64,000 nucleotides of DNA from Labrenzia sp. 011 (lineage in GTDB: Bacteria > Pseudomonadota > Alphaproteobacteria > Rhizobiales > Stappiaceae), in the NCBI RefSeq assembly GCF_003075075.1, contig NZ_QCYM01000015.1, positions 55,682 to 119,681 of the forward strand, given 5' to 3'. Of this stretch, positions 16,302-25,102 are shown one piece after another; the first letter of the stretch is position 1, and each line of letters opens with the position of its first letter. A program made the translations under genes and the position numbers. The notes below the pieces were generated by a model, which saw nothing but the letters and a program-made list of their open reading frames with translations, made no database searches and was not told the DNA's origin.

Positions 16302-18119
16302 ATGTTTCGGGTCTTTGACATGACTTTTTCCGACAAAGCGGCTCTCCGCATGACCCTCCGGCGCGTGATTTTCTCCACGCTCGTCATCGTGAGCTTCATC
16401 GGCCTTACCGCGCTGATGGCGGTCACGCTTTCACCCGGCGGATATTCCGCACTCGATCTGGTGATCCTGCTCTGTTTCACTGTAACACTGCCGTGGACCA
16501 TCATCGGCTTCTGGAACGCGGTCATCGGACTGCTGGTGATGCGTCTTGCCCGGGATCCCGTCGAAACCGTCTGCCCGATCGAGCCGGGCGAGGGTCCGCT
16601 CACATGCTCCACGGCGCTTCTGTCCTGCATTCGCGACGAGGACGTCGACAGTCTGGAAACCAGCCTCGGCGCCATGGCGTCCCATCTGGTCCGGGCGGGC
16701 CAGCCGGAGCAGTTCGCCCTGTATGTGCTCAGCGACACGTCGATGGACGATATCGCCCGGCAGGAACAGGAAATGGCTGCGCGTCTTGCCGAACGGTTTC
16801 AGGGCCAGATGGCGGTGCACTACCGGCGGCGCGCGGAGAACACCGGCTACAAGGCCGGTAACATCGAGGACTTCTGCCACAGCTGGGGCGACAGGCACGA
16901 TTTCGCTCTGGTGCTGGACGCGGACAGCTACATGTCGGCGGAGGCGATTACAGGTCTCGTCAGGCGCATGGAAGCCAATCCCCGGGTCGGCATCCTGCAG
17001 AGCCTCGTGGTCGGATTGCCGACCGAAAGCGCCTTTGCCCGTGTGTTCCAGTTCGGCATGCGGCTGGGCATGCGCTCCTATACGATCGGCAGTGCCTGGT
17101 GGCAGGGCGATTGCGGCCCCTACTGGGGCCACAATGCAATCCTGCGGCTGAAGCCGTTCGCCGACCATTGCAAGCTGCCGGTCCTGCCCGGAAAAGGGCC
17201 GCTGGCCGGTCCGATCCTGTCGCACGACCAGGTGGAAGCCGTGCTGATGCGCCGCGCCGGATATGAAGTGCGCGTCCTGCCGCTGGAGACCGGCAGCTAT
17301 GAGGTCAATCCACCGCATCTGCTGGAATTCATCCGGCGCGACCTGCGCTGGTGCCAGGGCAACCTGCAATACCGCCGCCTTCTGGCCATGCCCGGACTGA
17401 AGGCGGTCAGCCGCGTACAGCTCTTTCTGGCCATCCTCATGTTCCTGGGGTCGCCGGCATGGATCGGCTTCATGACCGCAGCAGCGGTGCTCGGAATGGT
17501 GGCGGAGGAAGCCCCCTATCGCGCGGACACCGGCGCCATGGTGTTCTTCACCGTGCTGACCATGGTGTTTGCCGCCAAGCTGGCCACGGTCGCAGATGTC
17601 CTGGCCCGGTCGGACATGCGCAAGGCCTTCGGCGGTCCGGTCCGCATCCTGATCAGCGTCTTTACGGAAATTCTCTATGCGGCCATGCTCGCACCGGTCA
17701 TGGCCGTTTCCCACACCCTGTTCATGGGCGGGCTTGTCTTCGGCAAGACAATTGGCTGGGGCGCCCAGGCACGGGGCGTCACGCGACTGCCGGTTCTGCT
17801 TGCTGCCCGCAAGCTGTGGCCGCAGACCCTGTTCGGACTGGCCGGGCTTGCCTGGATCGCGGGACAGCAGATCGGGCTTGTGTGGCCGGTCATCCCGGTC
17901 GCCATCGGCCCGTTGCTGGCCATAGCAATCGCCGTCGCGACCTCAACTCCGACCCTCGGTGCACTGGCCCTGCGCTCCACCTTGTGGCGCATCCCCGAAG
18001 AAACCGCACCGCCTTCAGAGCTTGGGGAACTTCACCTGGCCGCGCTTTCAAAAAGCCGTCCTGTGGGCGCCGCGCAGCAGGACCTCGTTCAGGGCGACGT
18101 CACCCCTGTGAAAGCCTGA
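16302..18119 (+). CDS. OpgH/MdoH-like membrane glucosyltransferase
   Basis: 605 residues from ATG 16302, which has GGAAG seven bases upstream; a TTG at 16287 is in frame. Two N-terminal membrane segments, a GT2 catalytic domain with LDADSYM (Asp206, Asp208), SHDQVEAVLMRRAGY and RRDLRWCQGNLQYRR, then about five further membrane segments. This is the architecture of OpgH, which polymerises UDP-glucose into beta-glucan backbones of osmoregulated periplasmic glucans and exports them. It matches the short alphaproteobacterial form rather than the ~850-residue E. coli protein. No opgG/opgD partner is nearby; instead it is divergent from a glycan-type operon containing its own ACP. E. coli MdoH is known to need ACP for activity. 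Confidence 0.88.
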   Translation: MFRVFDMTFSDKAALRMTLRRVIFSTLVIVSFIGLTALMAVTLSPGGYSALDLVILLCFTVTLPWTIIGFWNAVIGLLVMRLARDPVETVCPIEPGEGPLTCSTALLSCIRDEDVDSLETSLGAMASHLVRAGQPEQFALYVLSDTSMDDIARQEQEMAARLAERFQGQMAVHYRRRAENTGYKAGNIEDFCHSWGDRHDFALVLDADSYMSAEAITGLVRRMEANPRVGILQSLVVGLPTESAFARVFQFGMRLGMRSYTIGSAWWQGDCGPYWGHNAILRLKPFADHCKLPVLPGKGPLAGPILSHDQVEAVLMRRAGYEVRVLPLETGSYEVNPPHLLEFIRRDLRWCQGNLQYRRLLAMPGLKAVSRVQLFLAILMFLGSPAWIGFMTAAAVLGMVAEEAPYRADTGAMVFFTVLTMVFAAKLATVADVLARSDMRKAFGGPVRILISVFTEILYAAMLAPVMAVSHTLFMGGLVFGKTIGWGAQARGVTRLPVLLAARKLWPQTLFGLAGLAWIAGQQIGLVWPVIPVAIGPLLAIAIAVATSTPTLGALALRSTLWRIPEETAPPSELGELHLAALSKSRPVGAAQQDLVQGDVTPVKA

Positions 18120-18226
18120 ACCGCGACAGCAAACGCTCTTGGGTCCGGGAGGCCGCGCTTCGCGGTTTCGAGGGTCTCATGCCGGCTCAAGGCATCTGAC
18201 ACCAAGCGTTTCCGGCTGTCCGGAAA

Positions 18227-18694
18227 TCAGGCCGCGTTGGACGATGCCAACGGCTGGGTCAGGAATTCGTAGATCGCTGCCGGGTCGGAAGAGGCGCGAA
18301 TGCCCTGTGTCACGACCGTGTCCCTGAGCTGACGCGCGATCCTTGCCAGGGCCTTGAGATGATCGGCGCCGGCGCCTTCCGGCGCGAGCAGCAGAAAGAT
18401 CAGATCGACCGGCTCGTCATCGAGGGAATCGAATTCCACCGGCTTCTTGAGCTTCGCGAACAGGCCGACCAGCCTGTCGAGGCGAATGAGCTTGCCGTGC
18501 GGGATGGCGATGCCGTGGCCGACACCGGTAGAGCCCAGACGCTCGCGCTGCAGGAGTGTGTCGAAAATTTCACGTTCGGAAAGACCGGTCAGCTCCGCTG
18601 CCCTGGACGCCAGTTCCTGGATAGCCTGCTTCTTGCTTTTGGCCTTCAGGTCGGCAATGACCGCATCTTTACCCAGAAGATCACCAAGATCCAT
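18227..18694 (-). CDS. ptsN: PTS IIA-like nitrogen regulatory protein PtsN
   Basis: 155 residues, full-length EIIA-Ntr. The phosphorylated histidine is His66 in GHGIAIPHGK, followed by FLLLAPEGAGADHLK. It is the terminal phosphoacceptor of the nitrogen PTS (PtsP-NPr-PtsN) and controls potassium transport and other metabolic functions through its phosphorylation state. Placement after hpf and rpoN is the standard proteobacterial arrangement. It converges with the OpgH-like gene; between the two stops only a short GC hairpin (CCGCG-CTT-CGCGG, 18153-18165) is seen. Confidence 0.97.
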   Translation of the reverse strand: MDLGDLLGKDAVIADLKAKSKKQAIQELASRAAELTGLSEREIFDTLLQRERLGSTGVGHGIAIPHGKLIRLDRLVGLFAKLKKPVEFDSLDDEPVDLIFLLLAPEGAGADHLKALARIARQLRDTVVTQGIRASSDPAAIYEFLTQPLASSNAA

Positions 18695-18754
18695 TCGTTC
18701 GCCTACAAGTTTCGGAAGCCGGCTTCCGAAGGGAAGCCGGCCTCGTCCGCATCC

Positions 18755-19336
18755 TTATTCGGCGGCCACGTTGGCCACCAGCGCCGGGTCGATCCAGCCA
18801 ATATTGCCGTCCGACCGGCGATAAACAACATTGACACCGCCATTTGCCGCATTTTTGAACATGACAACCGGTGCTTCGGTCAGATCCAGCTCCATGACCG
18901 CCATGCCGACGGTCATTGTCTTAACTTTCGCGGAAGTCTCGGCAATGACGAGCGGATTGAAATCCACCGGCACTTCCTCGTCCTCTTCCGGCGAAGCGAG
19001 CACATAGGATGCCGCCTCCATCGCCTCACGGCCATTGTGGCTGTGATGGTCCTTCAGCTTGCGCTTGTAACGCCGCAACCTTTTTTCGATCTTTTCCGCC
19101 GCAAGATCGAAACTGTTGCGCGGATCCTGGTCCTGCGCAGACACCTGGAGCAGTATCCCGGTGTCCAGATGCAGGTTGCACTCCGACTTGAAGCCTGTGC
19201 CCTCCCTGCTGAGGGTAACGTGGCCTGTGTAGCCGCCCGTGAAGTATTTTGACAGGGCATCTTCAATTCGGTCTGTGATGTGGACGCGCAGTGCGTCGCC
19301 GACATCGACATTCTTACCCGAAATCCGCAAAGCCAT
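18755..19336 (-). CDS. hpf: Long-form ribosome hibernation promoting factor
   Basis: 193 residues from ATG 19336 (MALRISGKNVDVGDALR) with AAGAAGAGG just upstream; an in-frame upstream start at 19372 has no support. The N-terminal S30AE domain (about 1-105) binds the 30S decoding region; an acidic linker leads to the C-terminal dimerisation domain (VKTMTVGMAVMEL, VVYRRSDGNIGWIDP) that joins two 70S into 100S particles in stationary phase. It is followed by ptsN after 60 bp. A strong sigma70-like promoter sits about 135 bp upstream, so it can be transcribed independently of rpoN. Confidence 0.97.
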   Translation of the reverse strand: MALRISGKNVDVGDALRVHITDRIEDALSKYFTGGYTGHVTLSREGTGFKSECNLHLDTGILLQVSAQDQDPRNSFDLAAEKIEKRLRRYKRKLKDHHSHNGREAMEAASYVLASPEEDEEVPVDFNPLVIAETSAKVKTMTVGMAVMELDLTEAPVVMFKNAANGGVNVVYRRSDGNIGWIDPALVANVAAE

Positions 19337-19471
19337 GGGGACCTCTTCTTTTTCTATTGACCGACAGGTCACCGGCGTCTGCGCCGGTGTCGAAACGCGA
19401 TACGTTTCAAGCTTACAGAATGGACCAGTCAGCGCGGAAGCGCCATCCCCTGTTTACGTTACGAGGGCGGT

Positions 19472-19500
19472 CCTATAATTGCGCCTGTACGAAGAGTCAA
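19472..19500 (-). promoter_or_regulatory. Sigma70-type promoter upstream of hpf
   Basis: On the minus strand TTGACT (19495-19500), 17-bp spacer, TATAGG (19472-19477). Near-consensus boxes with ideal spacing in the rpoN-hpf gap (315 bp, no other gene). It gives a leader of about 130 nt before the hpf ATG. Confidence 0.6.
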
Positions 19501-19651
19501 ACGATTATGAGAAATGCGGAACCCCGCCCGCGCCATGGAACGGAATCCCTGGCGTGTTTCAGGGGACATCCGTGAAATTGGTGGAAAACCGCAAGATTGG
19601 ACACCGGAGGCTCCCAACGCCCGGCTGTGCGCGAACCGGATGCGCCCGACG

Positions 19652-21190
19652 CTAGATTCGGGAGTTCTTCTCCCGGCGGCGTTGCACGGACGAGCCGATC
19701 TTCATGGCCTCACGGTATTTTGCGACCGTCCGGCGCGCGATGTCGATGCCATCGTCCTTCAGGATCTTGACGATCGTGTCGTCGGACAGGATCGCCTTCG
19801 GATCTTCGGCTTCGATCATCTGCCTGATTCTGTGCCGCACGGATTCCGCCGAATGGGCGTCGCCACCGCCTGCCGTCGCCGAAATGGACGAGGAAAAGAA
19901 ATATTTCAGTTCGTAGATGCCGCGCGGCGTGGCCATGTACTTGTTGGATGTCACCCGGCTGACCGTGGATTCATGCATGCTGATGGCTTCGGCGATGGTT
20001 TTCAGGTTCAGCGGCCGCAGGTGCGCGATGCCGTGGGTCAGGAAGCCGTCCTGCTGCCGGACGATCTCCGTGGAGACCTTCAGGATGGTCCGGGCACGCT
20101 GATCCAGGCTCTTGGCGAGCCAGTTGGCGGTCTGCAGCGATTCGGTGAGATATTCCTTTTCCGTATCGTTGCGCGCCGTCTTGATGACCCGGGCGAAATA
20201 GGTCTGATTGACGAGCACCCTGGGCAGGGTGTCCGAATTGAGCTCCACCGCCCAGCCGCCGTCATTGGCGGGACGCACGAACACATCGGGCACCATGGGC
20301 TGCACGAGGGACGAGCCGAACACGCTGCCGGGTTTGGGGTCGAGGGCGCGGATCTCGGCGATCATCTCCATGAGATCCTCGTCGTCCACACCGCAGGTTT
20401 TGCGCAACGTCGCCAGGTCCCGTCTGGCAAGCAGTTCGATATTGTCGATCAGGGCTTCCATTGCCGGATCGAAACGGTTCTTGTCGATCAGCTGAAGCTT
20501 CAGGCATTCGGCCAGATTGCGCGCAAAGACACCGGCCGGCTCGAAGGTCTGAAGCACGCCAAGCACCTGCTCCACACGGCCGATGTCGACACCGAGCTGC
20601 TCCGCCGCCTCTTCAAGGTCGACATAGAGATAACCGTTCTCGTCGAGAGAGTTGATCAGGTGGCTGCCAATCAGCTTGTCCACAGCATCGCTCAGGGCCA
20701 GATGCATCTGCTCTTCCAGCCAGGCGCAAAGCGACATTTCCTCGGCAACGAAGGCCTCGAGATTGTAATCGTCCGACGCGCTGCCGCTGGAAACATTCTT
20801 GTAGCTGTCACCGGCCTTGAGAAGGGCGGGGTCGGGCGAGGCGGGAACGCCCGGCTCATCGGGAAACACATTGCCCAGATCCGTGTCCATCCGCGCCGCG
20901 ATGGCCTCTGAACCGGTTTCCAGGTCGCTTTGCAGCCAATCGCTCGAAACAGGCTCGTCGCCGGCGGACGCTGTGGCGTCCGCCTCCTCTCCACCGCGGT
21001 CGGGCGCGCTGCCGGCGTCACCATCCTCCCCTTCGGTCTTTTCAAGAAGCGGATTGCGTTCCAGTTCGGCTTCGACATAGGCAACAAGGTCGAGATTGGA
21101 CATCTGCAGCAGCTTGATCGCCTGCATCAATTGCGGCGTCATGATCAGCGACTGGCTCTGCCGCATCTCCAGCTTTGTCGAAATGGCCAT
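19652..21190 (-). CDS. rpoN: RNA polymerase sigma-54 factor
   Basis: 512 residues. N-terminal region I LEMRQSQSLIMTPQLMQAIK (activator contact), acidic region II, core-binding domain, HTH near SMHESTVSRVTSNKYM, and the C-terminal RpoN box RRTVAKYREAMKI that reads the -24 element. Complete and normal length for alphaproteobacteria. The ATG at 21190 directly follows an in-frame TTG, and no strong ribosome-binding site precedes either. It lies between lptB and hpf, the usual order. It directs transcription of nitrogen-control and other enhancer-dependent genes. Confidence 0.98.
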   Translation of the reverse strand: MAISTKLEMRQSQSLIMTPQLMQAIKLLQMSNLDLVAYVEAELERNPLLEKTEGEDGDAGSAPDRGGEEADATASAGDEPVSSDWLQSDLETGSEAIAARMDTDLGNVFPDEPGVPASPDPALLKAGDSYKNVSSGSASDDYNLEAFVAEEMSLCAWLEEQMHLALSDAVDKLIGSHLINSLDENGYLYVDLEEAAEQLGVDIGRVEQVLGVLQTFEPAGVFARNLAECLKLQLIDKNRFDPAMEALIDNIELLARRDLATLRKTCGVDDEDLMEMIAEIRALDPKPGSVFGSSLVQPMVPDVFVRPANDGGWAVELNSDTLPRVLVNQTYFARVIKTARNDTEKEYLTESLQTANWLAKSLDQRARTILKVSTEIVRQQDGFLTHGIAHLRPLNLKTIAEAISMHESTVSRVTSNKYMATPRGIYELKYFFSSSISATAGGGDAHSAESVRHRIRQMIEAEDPKAILSDDTIVKILKDDGIDIARRTVAKYREAMKIGSSVQRRREKNSRI

Positions 21191-21284
21191 CAATTACCCG
21201 GGCGCCGTTTGAGTGAAAGGCGGTTGGTCTGCTTTTTGCTTATCGATTATTCACAGACCTTACAGCCTAGTCGGCCGCCTGTCA

Positions 21285-22067
21285 TCAAAGCGTAAATCGT
21301 TCTCCCAGATACAATCGCCGCACATCCGGGTTCGTGACGATTTCCTGCGGCAGGCCTTCGGTGAGAACCTCGCCGGAGGCGATGATATAGGCCCGGTCGA
21401 TCAGGCCCAGGGTCTCGCGCACATTGTGATCGGTGATCAGAACGCCGATGCCGCGCTGGGTCAGGTGGCGCACGAGCTGCTGGATGTCGCCGACGGCGAT
21501 CGGGTCGATACCGGCAAAGGGTTCGTCGAGCAGCATGAAGGACGGACGACTTGCCAGTGCGCGGGCAATTTCCACCCGGCGGCGTTCACCGCCGGAAAGT
21601 GAGATGCTCGGCGCCTTGCGCAGATGGGTCAGGCCGAATTCCGCGAGAAGCGAATCGAGTTCCTCCCGGCGCTTCTGACGGTTGGGTTCGATCACCTCCA
21701 GAACGGCGCGGATGTTTTCCTCCACCGTCAGGCCACGGAAGATGGACGCTTCCTGGGGCAGATATCCGATCCCCAGGCGGGCGCGCCGGTACATGGGCAT
21801 GCGGGTGATGTCGAAGCCGTCCAGGAAGATCTTGCCCTGATCCGGGCGGATCAGACCGGTGATCATGTAGAAGGTCGTCGTCTTGCCGGCGCCGTTCGGC
21901 CCCAGAAGACCGACGGCCTCGCCCGGTTTCACGGACAGGCTGACATATTTCACCACCTGGCGGCGGCCATAGGTCTTGCCTATGCCCTCGACGACCAGCG
22001 CTCGGGACAGATCTTCCTGCGGCCCGTTAGAATCCATGGGGGTTATCTTCACCGATGCGTCGTCCAT
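21285..22067 (-). CDS. lptB: LPS export ABC transporter ATP-binding protein LptB
   Basis: 260 residues: Walker A GPNGAGKTTTFYM, Q-loop region GYLPQEASIFRGL, signature LSGGERRRVEIARAL, Walker B FMLLDEPFAGID, switch LITDHNVRETL. The PQEASIFR segment is diagnostic of LptB. It powers LPS extraction from the inner membrane with LptFG. The start is uncertain: in-frame Met codons at 22118, 22067 and 22037 precede the ABC core. It follows lptA by 85 bp. Confidence 0.97.
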   Translation of the reverse strand: MDDASVKITPMDSNGPQEDLSRALVVEGIGKTYGRRQVVKYVSLSVKPGEAVGLLGPNGAGKTTTFYMITGLIRPDQGKIFLDGFDITRMPMYRRARLGIGYLPQEASIFRGLTVEENIRAVLEVIEPNRQKRREELDSLLAEFGLTHLRKAPSISLSGGERRRVEIARALASRPSFMLLDEPFAGIDPIAVGDIQQLVRHLTQRGIGVLITDHNVRETLGLIDRAYIIASGEVLTEGLPQEIVTNPDVRRLYLGERFTL

Positions 22068-22152
22068 CCGATATTTGCCGCAGTTTCCCTGGAGATCAGG
22101 AATTCGCTCCCGGAACAACCCGCGTGCATTCCGACGCAGGCTGGTTCAGGGC

Positions 22153-22719
22153 TCAGTTGCTGTTTTCCACGCTGTTGGGCTGAATGCGGACCTTCACACG
22201 GCCGCCACTGGTGCCGGATACGCCTCCCTGCCCGGCCGTCAGATTCGCCTGACCGGTCTTCAGGTTGACGGTCAGCTTCTTGCCGACCACCACATTGGGA
22301 CCCTGGCTGAGCACAACCTCCTTGCCGGTCATCACCATGAATTCCCGGTTCATGTCGAAGCTGGCTTCATCCCCCTTGGCCGTCTGGTCCTTGGAGGAAA
22401 TGAAGACGCCGCCAGCGGCTTCCAGACGGGAGATCTTCTGCTGGACCGCCCCTTCCGGCTGGCTTTCGCCATCCCCGGCATAAAAGACTTTCAGACGCTG
22501 GGTCTTGAGGCTGGTTTCCCCCTGGACGACGACCACATCGCCGACAAAGGTCGCGGTGTTGTTGCCATCCTCCACACGAAGCTCGCCCGCCTCGATCTCG
22601 ATCGGTTCGCCCTCGTTCGAACCGAACCCGGCGAAGGCATCGGAAAAGGTCTGTGCCTGCGCCGAGCCGATAAACAGGACCGCCGCAGACGCTATGAATA
22701 CGCGTTTGAAAAATGTCAT
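22153..22719 (-). CDS. lptA: LPS transport periplasmic protein LptA
   Basis: 188 residues with a signal peptide (FFKRVFIASAAVLFIGSAQA) and the OstA/LptA beta-jellyroll repeats (EIEAGELRVEDGNNTATFVG, GDVVVVQGETSLKTQRLKV, MTGKEVVLSQGPNVVVGKKL). LptA bridges LptC and LptD across the periplasm. The start codon overlaps the lptC stop by 4 bp (22716-22719), indicating coupled translation. Confidence 0.95.
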   Translation of the reverse strand: MTFFKRVFIASAAVLFIGSAQAQTFSDAFAGFGSNEGEPIEIEAGELRVEDGNNTATFVGDVVVVQGETSLKTQRLKVFYAGDGESQPEGAVQQKISRLEAAGGVFISSKDQTAKGDEASFDMNREFMVMTGKEVVLSQGPNVVVGKKLTVNLKTGQANLTAGQGGVSGTSGGRVKVRIQPNSVENSN

Positions 22720-23387
22720 TGCTCACCGTCCTTCGAAACCGGATTGATGGTCATCTTGATGCCATCGGAAAATCTGACGAGACCCTTGTTCTTGTCATAG
22801 GAAAGTCTGCCTGCAGCAACATGCCCCTGATCCGAGCGGATTGAAACCGGCTCCGACGTGGTCAGGGCGCCGTTGGTCAAATCAATCTGCACTTCTTTCA
22901 GGTCCACCTTGTAGCCTTCACTCCAGTCGAGCTGAATACCCTCATAGAGACGCAGGGTTTCGGCCGCATTGTTGTAGATCCCCCGGAGCGCGACGATCTC
23001 GGCGCTCTGGTCCGGGCTCAACACGATGTCCGCGCGGATCGTCTCCAGATCGATGATGCGCGGATCGCTCAGGCGCTGAATGGCGCGCCGCGCGGTGACC
23101 CTGTAGGAGCGCTCGCCGTCATGTCCCGACAGCTCCGGCTGATCCATGACCAGACCCTCGCTTGTCAGCATCATGTTCGAGGCGCCGAATCCACTCAGGA
23201 TGTTGAACACTATCACAAGGCCGGCCATGCCGGCGAAAATCAGCAAGCCCGTCAGGGGAAAGACCCAGCGCAGGATACGCACCAGCAGACTGTGCCGGCG
23301 CGCAGCCTTCTGTGCCCGGCTCTGCGGTCCGCGCTGCGGCCGTCTGGGAGCCGCGCCTCCCGCATGTTCGCTGACTACGCTCAACAA
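22716..23387 (-). CDS. lptC: LPS export inner-membrane protein LptC
   Basis: 223 residues: Arg/Pro-rich cytoplasmic N-terminus, one membrane anchor about 34-60 (WVFPLTGLLIFAGMAGLVIV), then a periplasmic LptC domain (GEVSYRVTARRAIQ-like region, GIQLDWSEGYKVDLKEVQID). It passes LPS from LptBFG to LptA. It is the second gene of the rnd-lptC-lptA-lptB run. Confidence 0.93.
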   Translation of the reverse strand: MLSVVSEHAGGAAPRRPQRGPQSRAQKAARRHSLLVRILRWVFPLTGLLIFAGMAGLVIVFNILSGFGASNMMLTSEGLVMDQPELSGHDGERSYRVTARRAIQRLSDPRIIDLETIRADIVLSPDQSAEIVALRGIYNNAAETLRLYEGIQLDWSEGYKVDLKEVQIDLTNGALTTSEPVSIRSDQGHVAAGRLSYDKNKGLVRFSDGIKMTINPVSKDGEQ

Positions 23388-23442
23388 GATCTCCGAAAAC
23401 CAAAGGATCGAGGGGACGGGGAATTGACACCGCCGGACAAAT

Positions 23443-24063
23443 TCACGAATGGGCGAAGATGTCCGTTTCGTCCCATCCCTTCAGATCGAGCTCTGCACGG
23501 ACCGGCAGGAACTCGAAGCACGCCTTTGCGATATGTTCCCGCCCTTCCCGGGCGAGCATGAATTCCAGTTTTTCCTTCAGCGCATGCAGATACAGCACGT
23601 CAGATGCTGCATATGCGAGCTGCGCATCGGACAGTGTTTCTGCCGCCCAGTCCGAACTCTGCTGCTGCTTGGACAATTCCACGCCCAGCAATTCACGCGA
23701 AATGTCCTTCAGACCATGCCGGTCGGTGTAGGTGCGCACCAGTTTCGAAGCGATCTTCGTGCACCACACCGGCGATACTTCGATGTTCAGATAGTGCCGC
23801 AACACGGCAACATCAAACCGTGCGAAGTGAAAAATCTTGGGTTTGGAAGGATCCGTCATGAGCGCGGCCAGATTGGGCGCGTCTTTCTGGCCGCGGGCGA
23901 TCTGCACCACATCGGCCGATCCGTCGCCCGGAGACAGCTGTACGACGCACAGCCGGTCGCGATGCGGATTGAGGCCGAGGGTCTCTGAATCGACCGCCAC
24001 CGCGCTTGCCGTCTCGTAGGCTTTCAGATCTGGGAGGTCGCCCTTGTGGTAGCGGATGGTCAT
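23443..24063 (-). CDS. rnd: Ribonuclease D-like 3'-5' exonuclease
   Basis: 206 residues from ATG 24063 (MTIRYHKGDLPDL), preceded by CAGGAGACGACGCGAC; the longer frame to 24183 has no such site. DEDDy exonuclease: AVDSETLGLNPHRDRLCVVQ (ExoI DxE), FHFARFDVAVLRHYL (ExoII), YAASDVLYLHAL (ExoIII). It lacks the C-terminal HRDC domains of E. coli RNase D, giving the short form usual in alphaproteobacteria. It acts in tRNA 3' maturation and RNA turnover and leads into the lptCAB genes. Confidence 0.93.
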   Translation of the reverse strand: MTIRYHKGDLPDLKAYETASAVAVDSETLGLNPHRDRLCVVQLSPGDGSADVVQIARGQKDAPNLAALMTDPSKPKIFHFARFDVAVLRHYLNIEVSPVWCTKIASKLVRTYTDRHGLKDISRELLGVELSKQQQSSDWAAETLSDAQLAYAASDVLYLHALKEKLEFMLAREGREHIAKACFEFLPVRAELDLKGWDETDIFAHS

Positions 24064-24195
24064 GTCGCGTCGTCTCCTGTTTCCGGTTCGCGCCCAGCGC
24101 TGGATCAACCGAAGAATTTGATCGTCTGGTAGAACATGGCGCCGAATGTGGCAAGCTAATTGCCGTCGCGGCCGGCACGGCATCCGGCTGGAACC

Positions 24196-24651
24196 CTACT
24201 TTCTGACACGGAATTCCTGATGGCAGGCCTTGCAGGTCCCGGCGAGGTCGCCGAACGCACCTGCCAGAGCCTGCCTGTCCGCCCCCTGTTCGGCCATCGT
24301 CTTCAGCACAAGCGCCGAGGATTTCAGATCGCCGGCATATTGCCGGAAGGTCGTCCAGTTGCTCCAGATGGCGGGACTGGCTTCGCTTTGCGGCTGCAGG
24401 CTGCCTTCCGGGAAAAGATCCGTCAGTGCCTTTCCGCCATGCCCGGCGATCACATTGCCGGCCTCGACCGCCACGCCCGGATCGTAGGAGCCGCCCTTGA
24501 GCATGCGGCCCACGGCTTTCATCTTCCCGCCGATCTCCGACATGGCATCCATGCGTTCCTTGACGATGCCTGTCGCACCGCCGTGGGCGAAGGCACCGCC
24601 CGCACCTGCCAGCACCGCAACCACAAACACTCCGATCCGTCCGTTCCGCAT
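24196..24651 (-). CDS. Cytochrome c' (class II c-type cytochrome)
   Basis: 151 residues from ATG 24651, with GGAG 10-13 bases upstream; an extended start at 24705 would overlap the previous gene. Signal peptide IGVFVVAVLAGAGGAFA, a four-helix-bundle pattern and a single C-terminal haem site CKACH, as in cytochrome c'. Members bind NO or CO or act in peroxide and NO tolerance; periplasmic. It is last of the copA-cueR-cytochrome operon, suggesting expression under copper stress. Confidence 0.9.
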   Translation of the reverse strand: MRNGRIGVFVVAVLAGAGGAFAHGGATGIVKERMDAMSEIGGKMKAVGRMLKGGSYDPGVAVEAGNVIAGHGGKALTDLFPEGSLQPQSEASPAIWSNWTTFRQYAGDLKSSALVLKTMAEQGADRQALAGAFGDLAGTCKACHQEFRVRK

Positions 24652-24667
24652 TCCGTTTTTCGCTCCT

Positions 24668-25102
24668 TCAGTGAATTCCATTCGCACGCTGAAGCGTGCG
24701 GACATAGGCGACTATCTTTTCAACATCCGGTTCGCTGACATTCTCGACGGGCGGCATGTCCCCGAACGGCCAGTGATGGGCGCGCACGCCCCGCGTGGCA
24801 GCCAGATGGAAAGCCCCGTCCCCGTGATGACCCGGTTCGTAGATCCTGTGCACGAGCGGCGGACCGAAGCCATCCCGGCCAGCGGCATTTTCGCCGTGGC
24901 AACCGGCGCAGTTTTCTTCAAACAAGGCCCCGCCCGCACGTGCTTCAGCACTCAGTCCGGGCACCGTGACCGCAACGAGAGCGGTGCCCTCCGCCGTCGG
25001 CCGGCCTGCATGCTCCGTCCGCTCCGAGATCAGCCCCCAGATCAGGACGCCGAGCACAATCAGGGACAGAGCCGCTGTCACGAGCAGGAAAATCCGTTGC
25101 AT
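24668..25102 (-). CDS. Membrane-anchored class I cytochrome c
   Basis: 144 residues: N-terminal uncleaved anchor (IFLLVTAALSLIVLGVLIWGLI), one haem motif CAGCH in GALFEENCAGCHGENAAG, and a likely distal Met ligand in GDMPPVENVSE. A periplasm-facing monohaem electron carrier. Its ATG overlaps the cueR stop by one base, so it belongs to the copper operon. The redox partner is not evident. Confidence 0.9.
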   Translation of the reverse strand: MQRIFLLVTAALSLIVLGVLIWGLISERTEHAGRPTAEGTALVAVTVPGLSAEARAGGALFEENCAGCHGENAAGRDGFGPPLVHRIYEPGHHGDGAFHLAATRGVRAHHWPFGDMPPVENVSEPDVEKIVAYVRTLQRANGIH

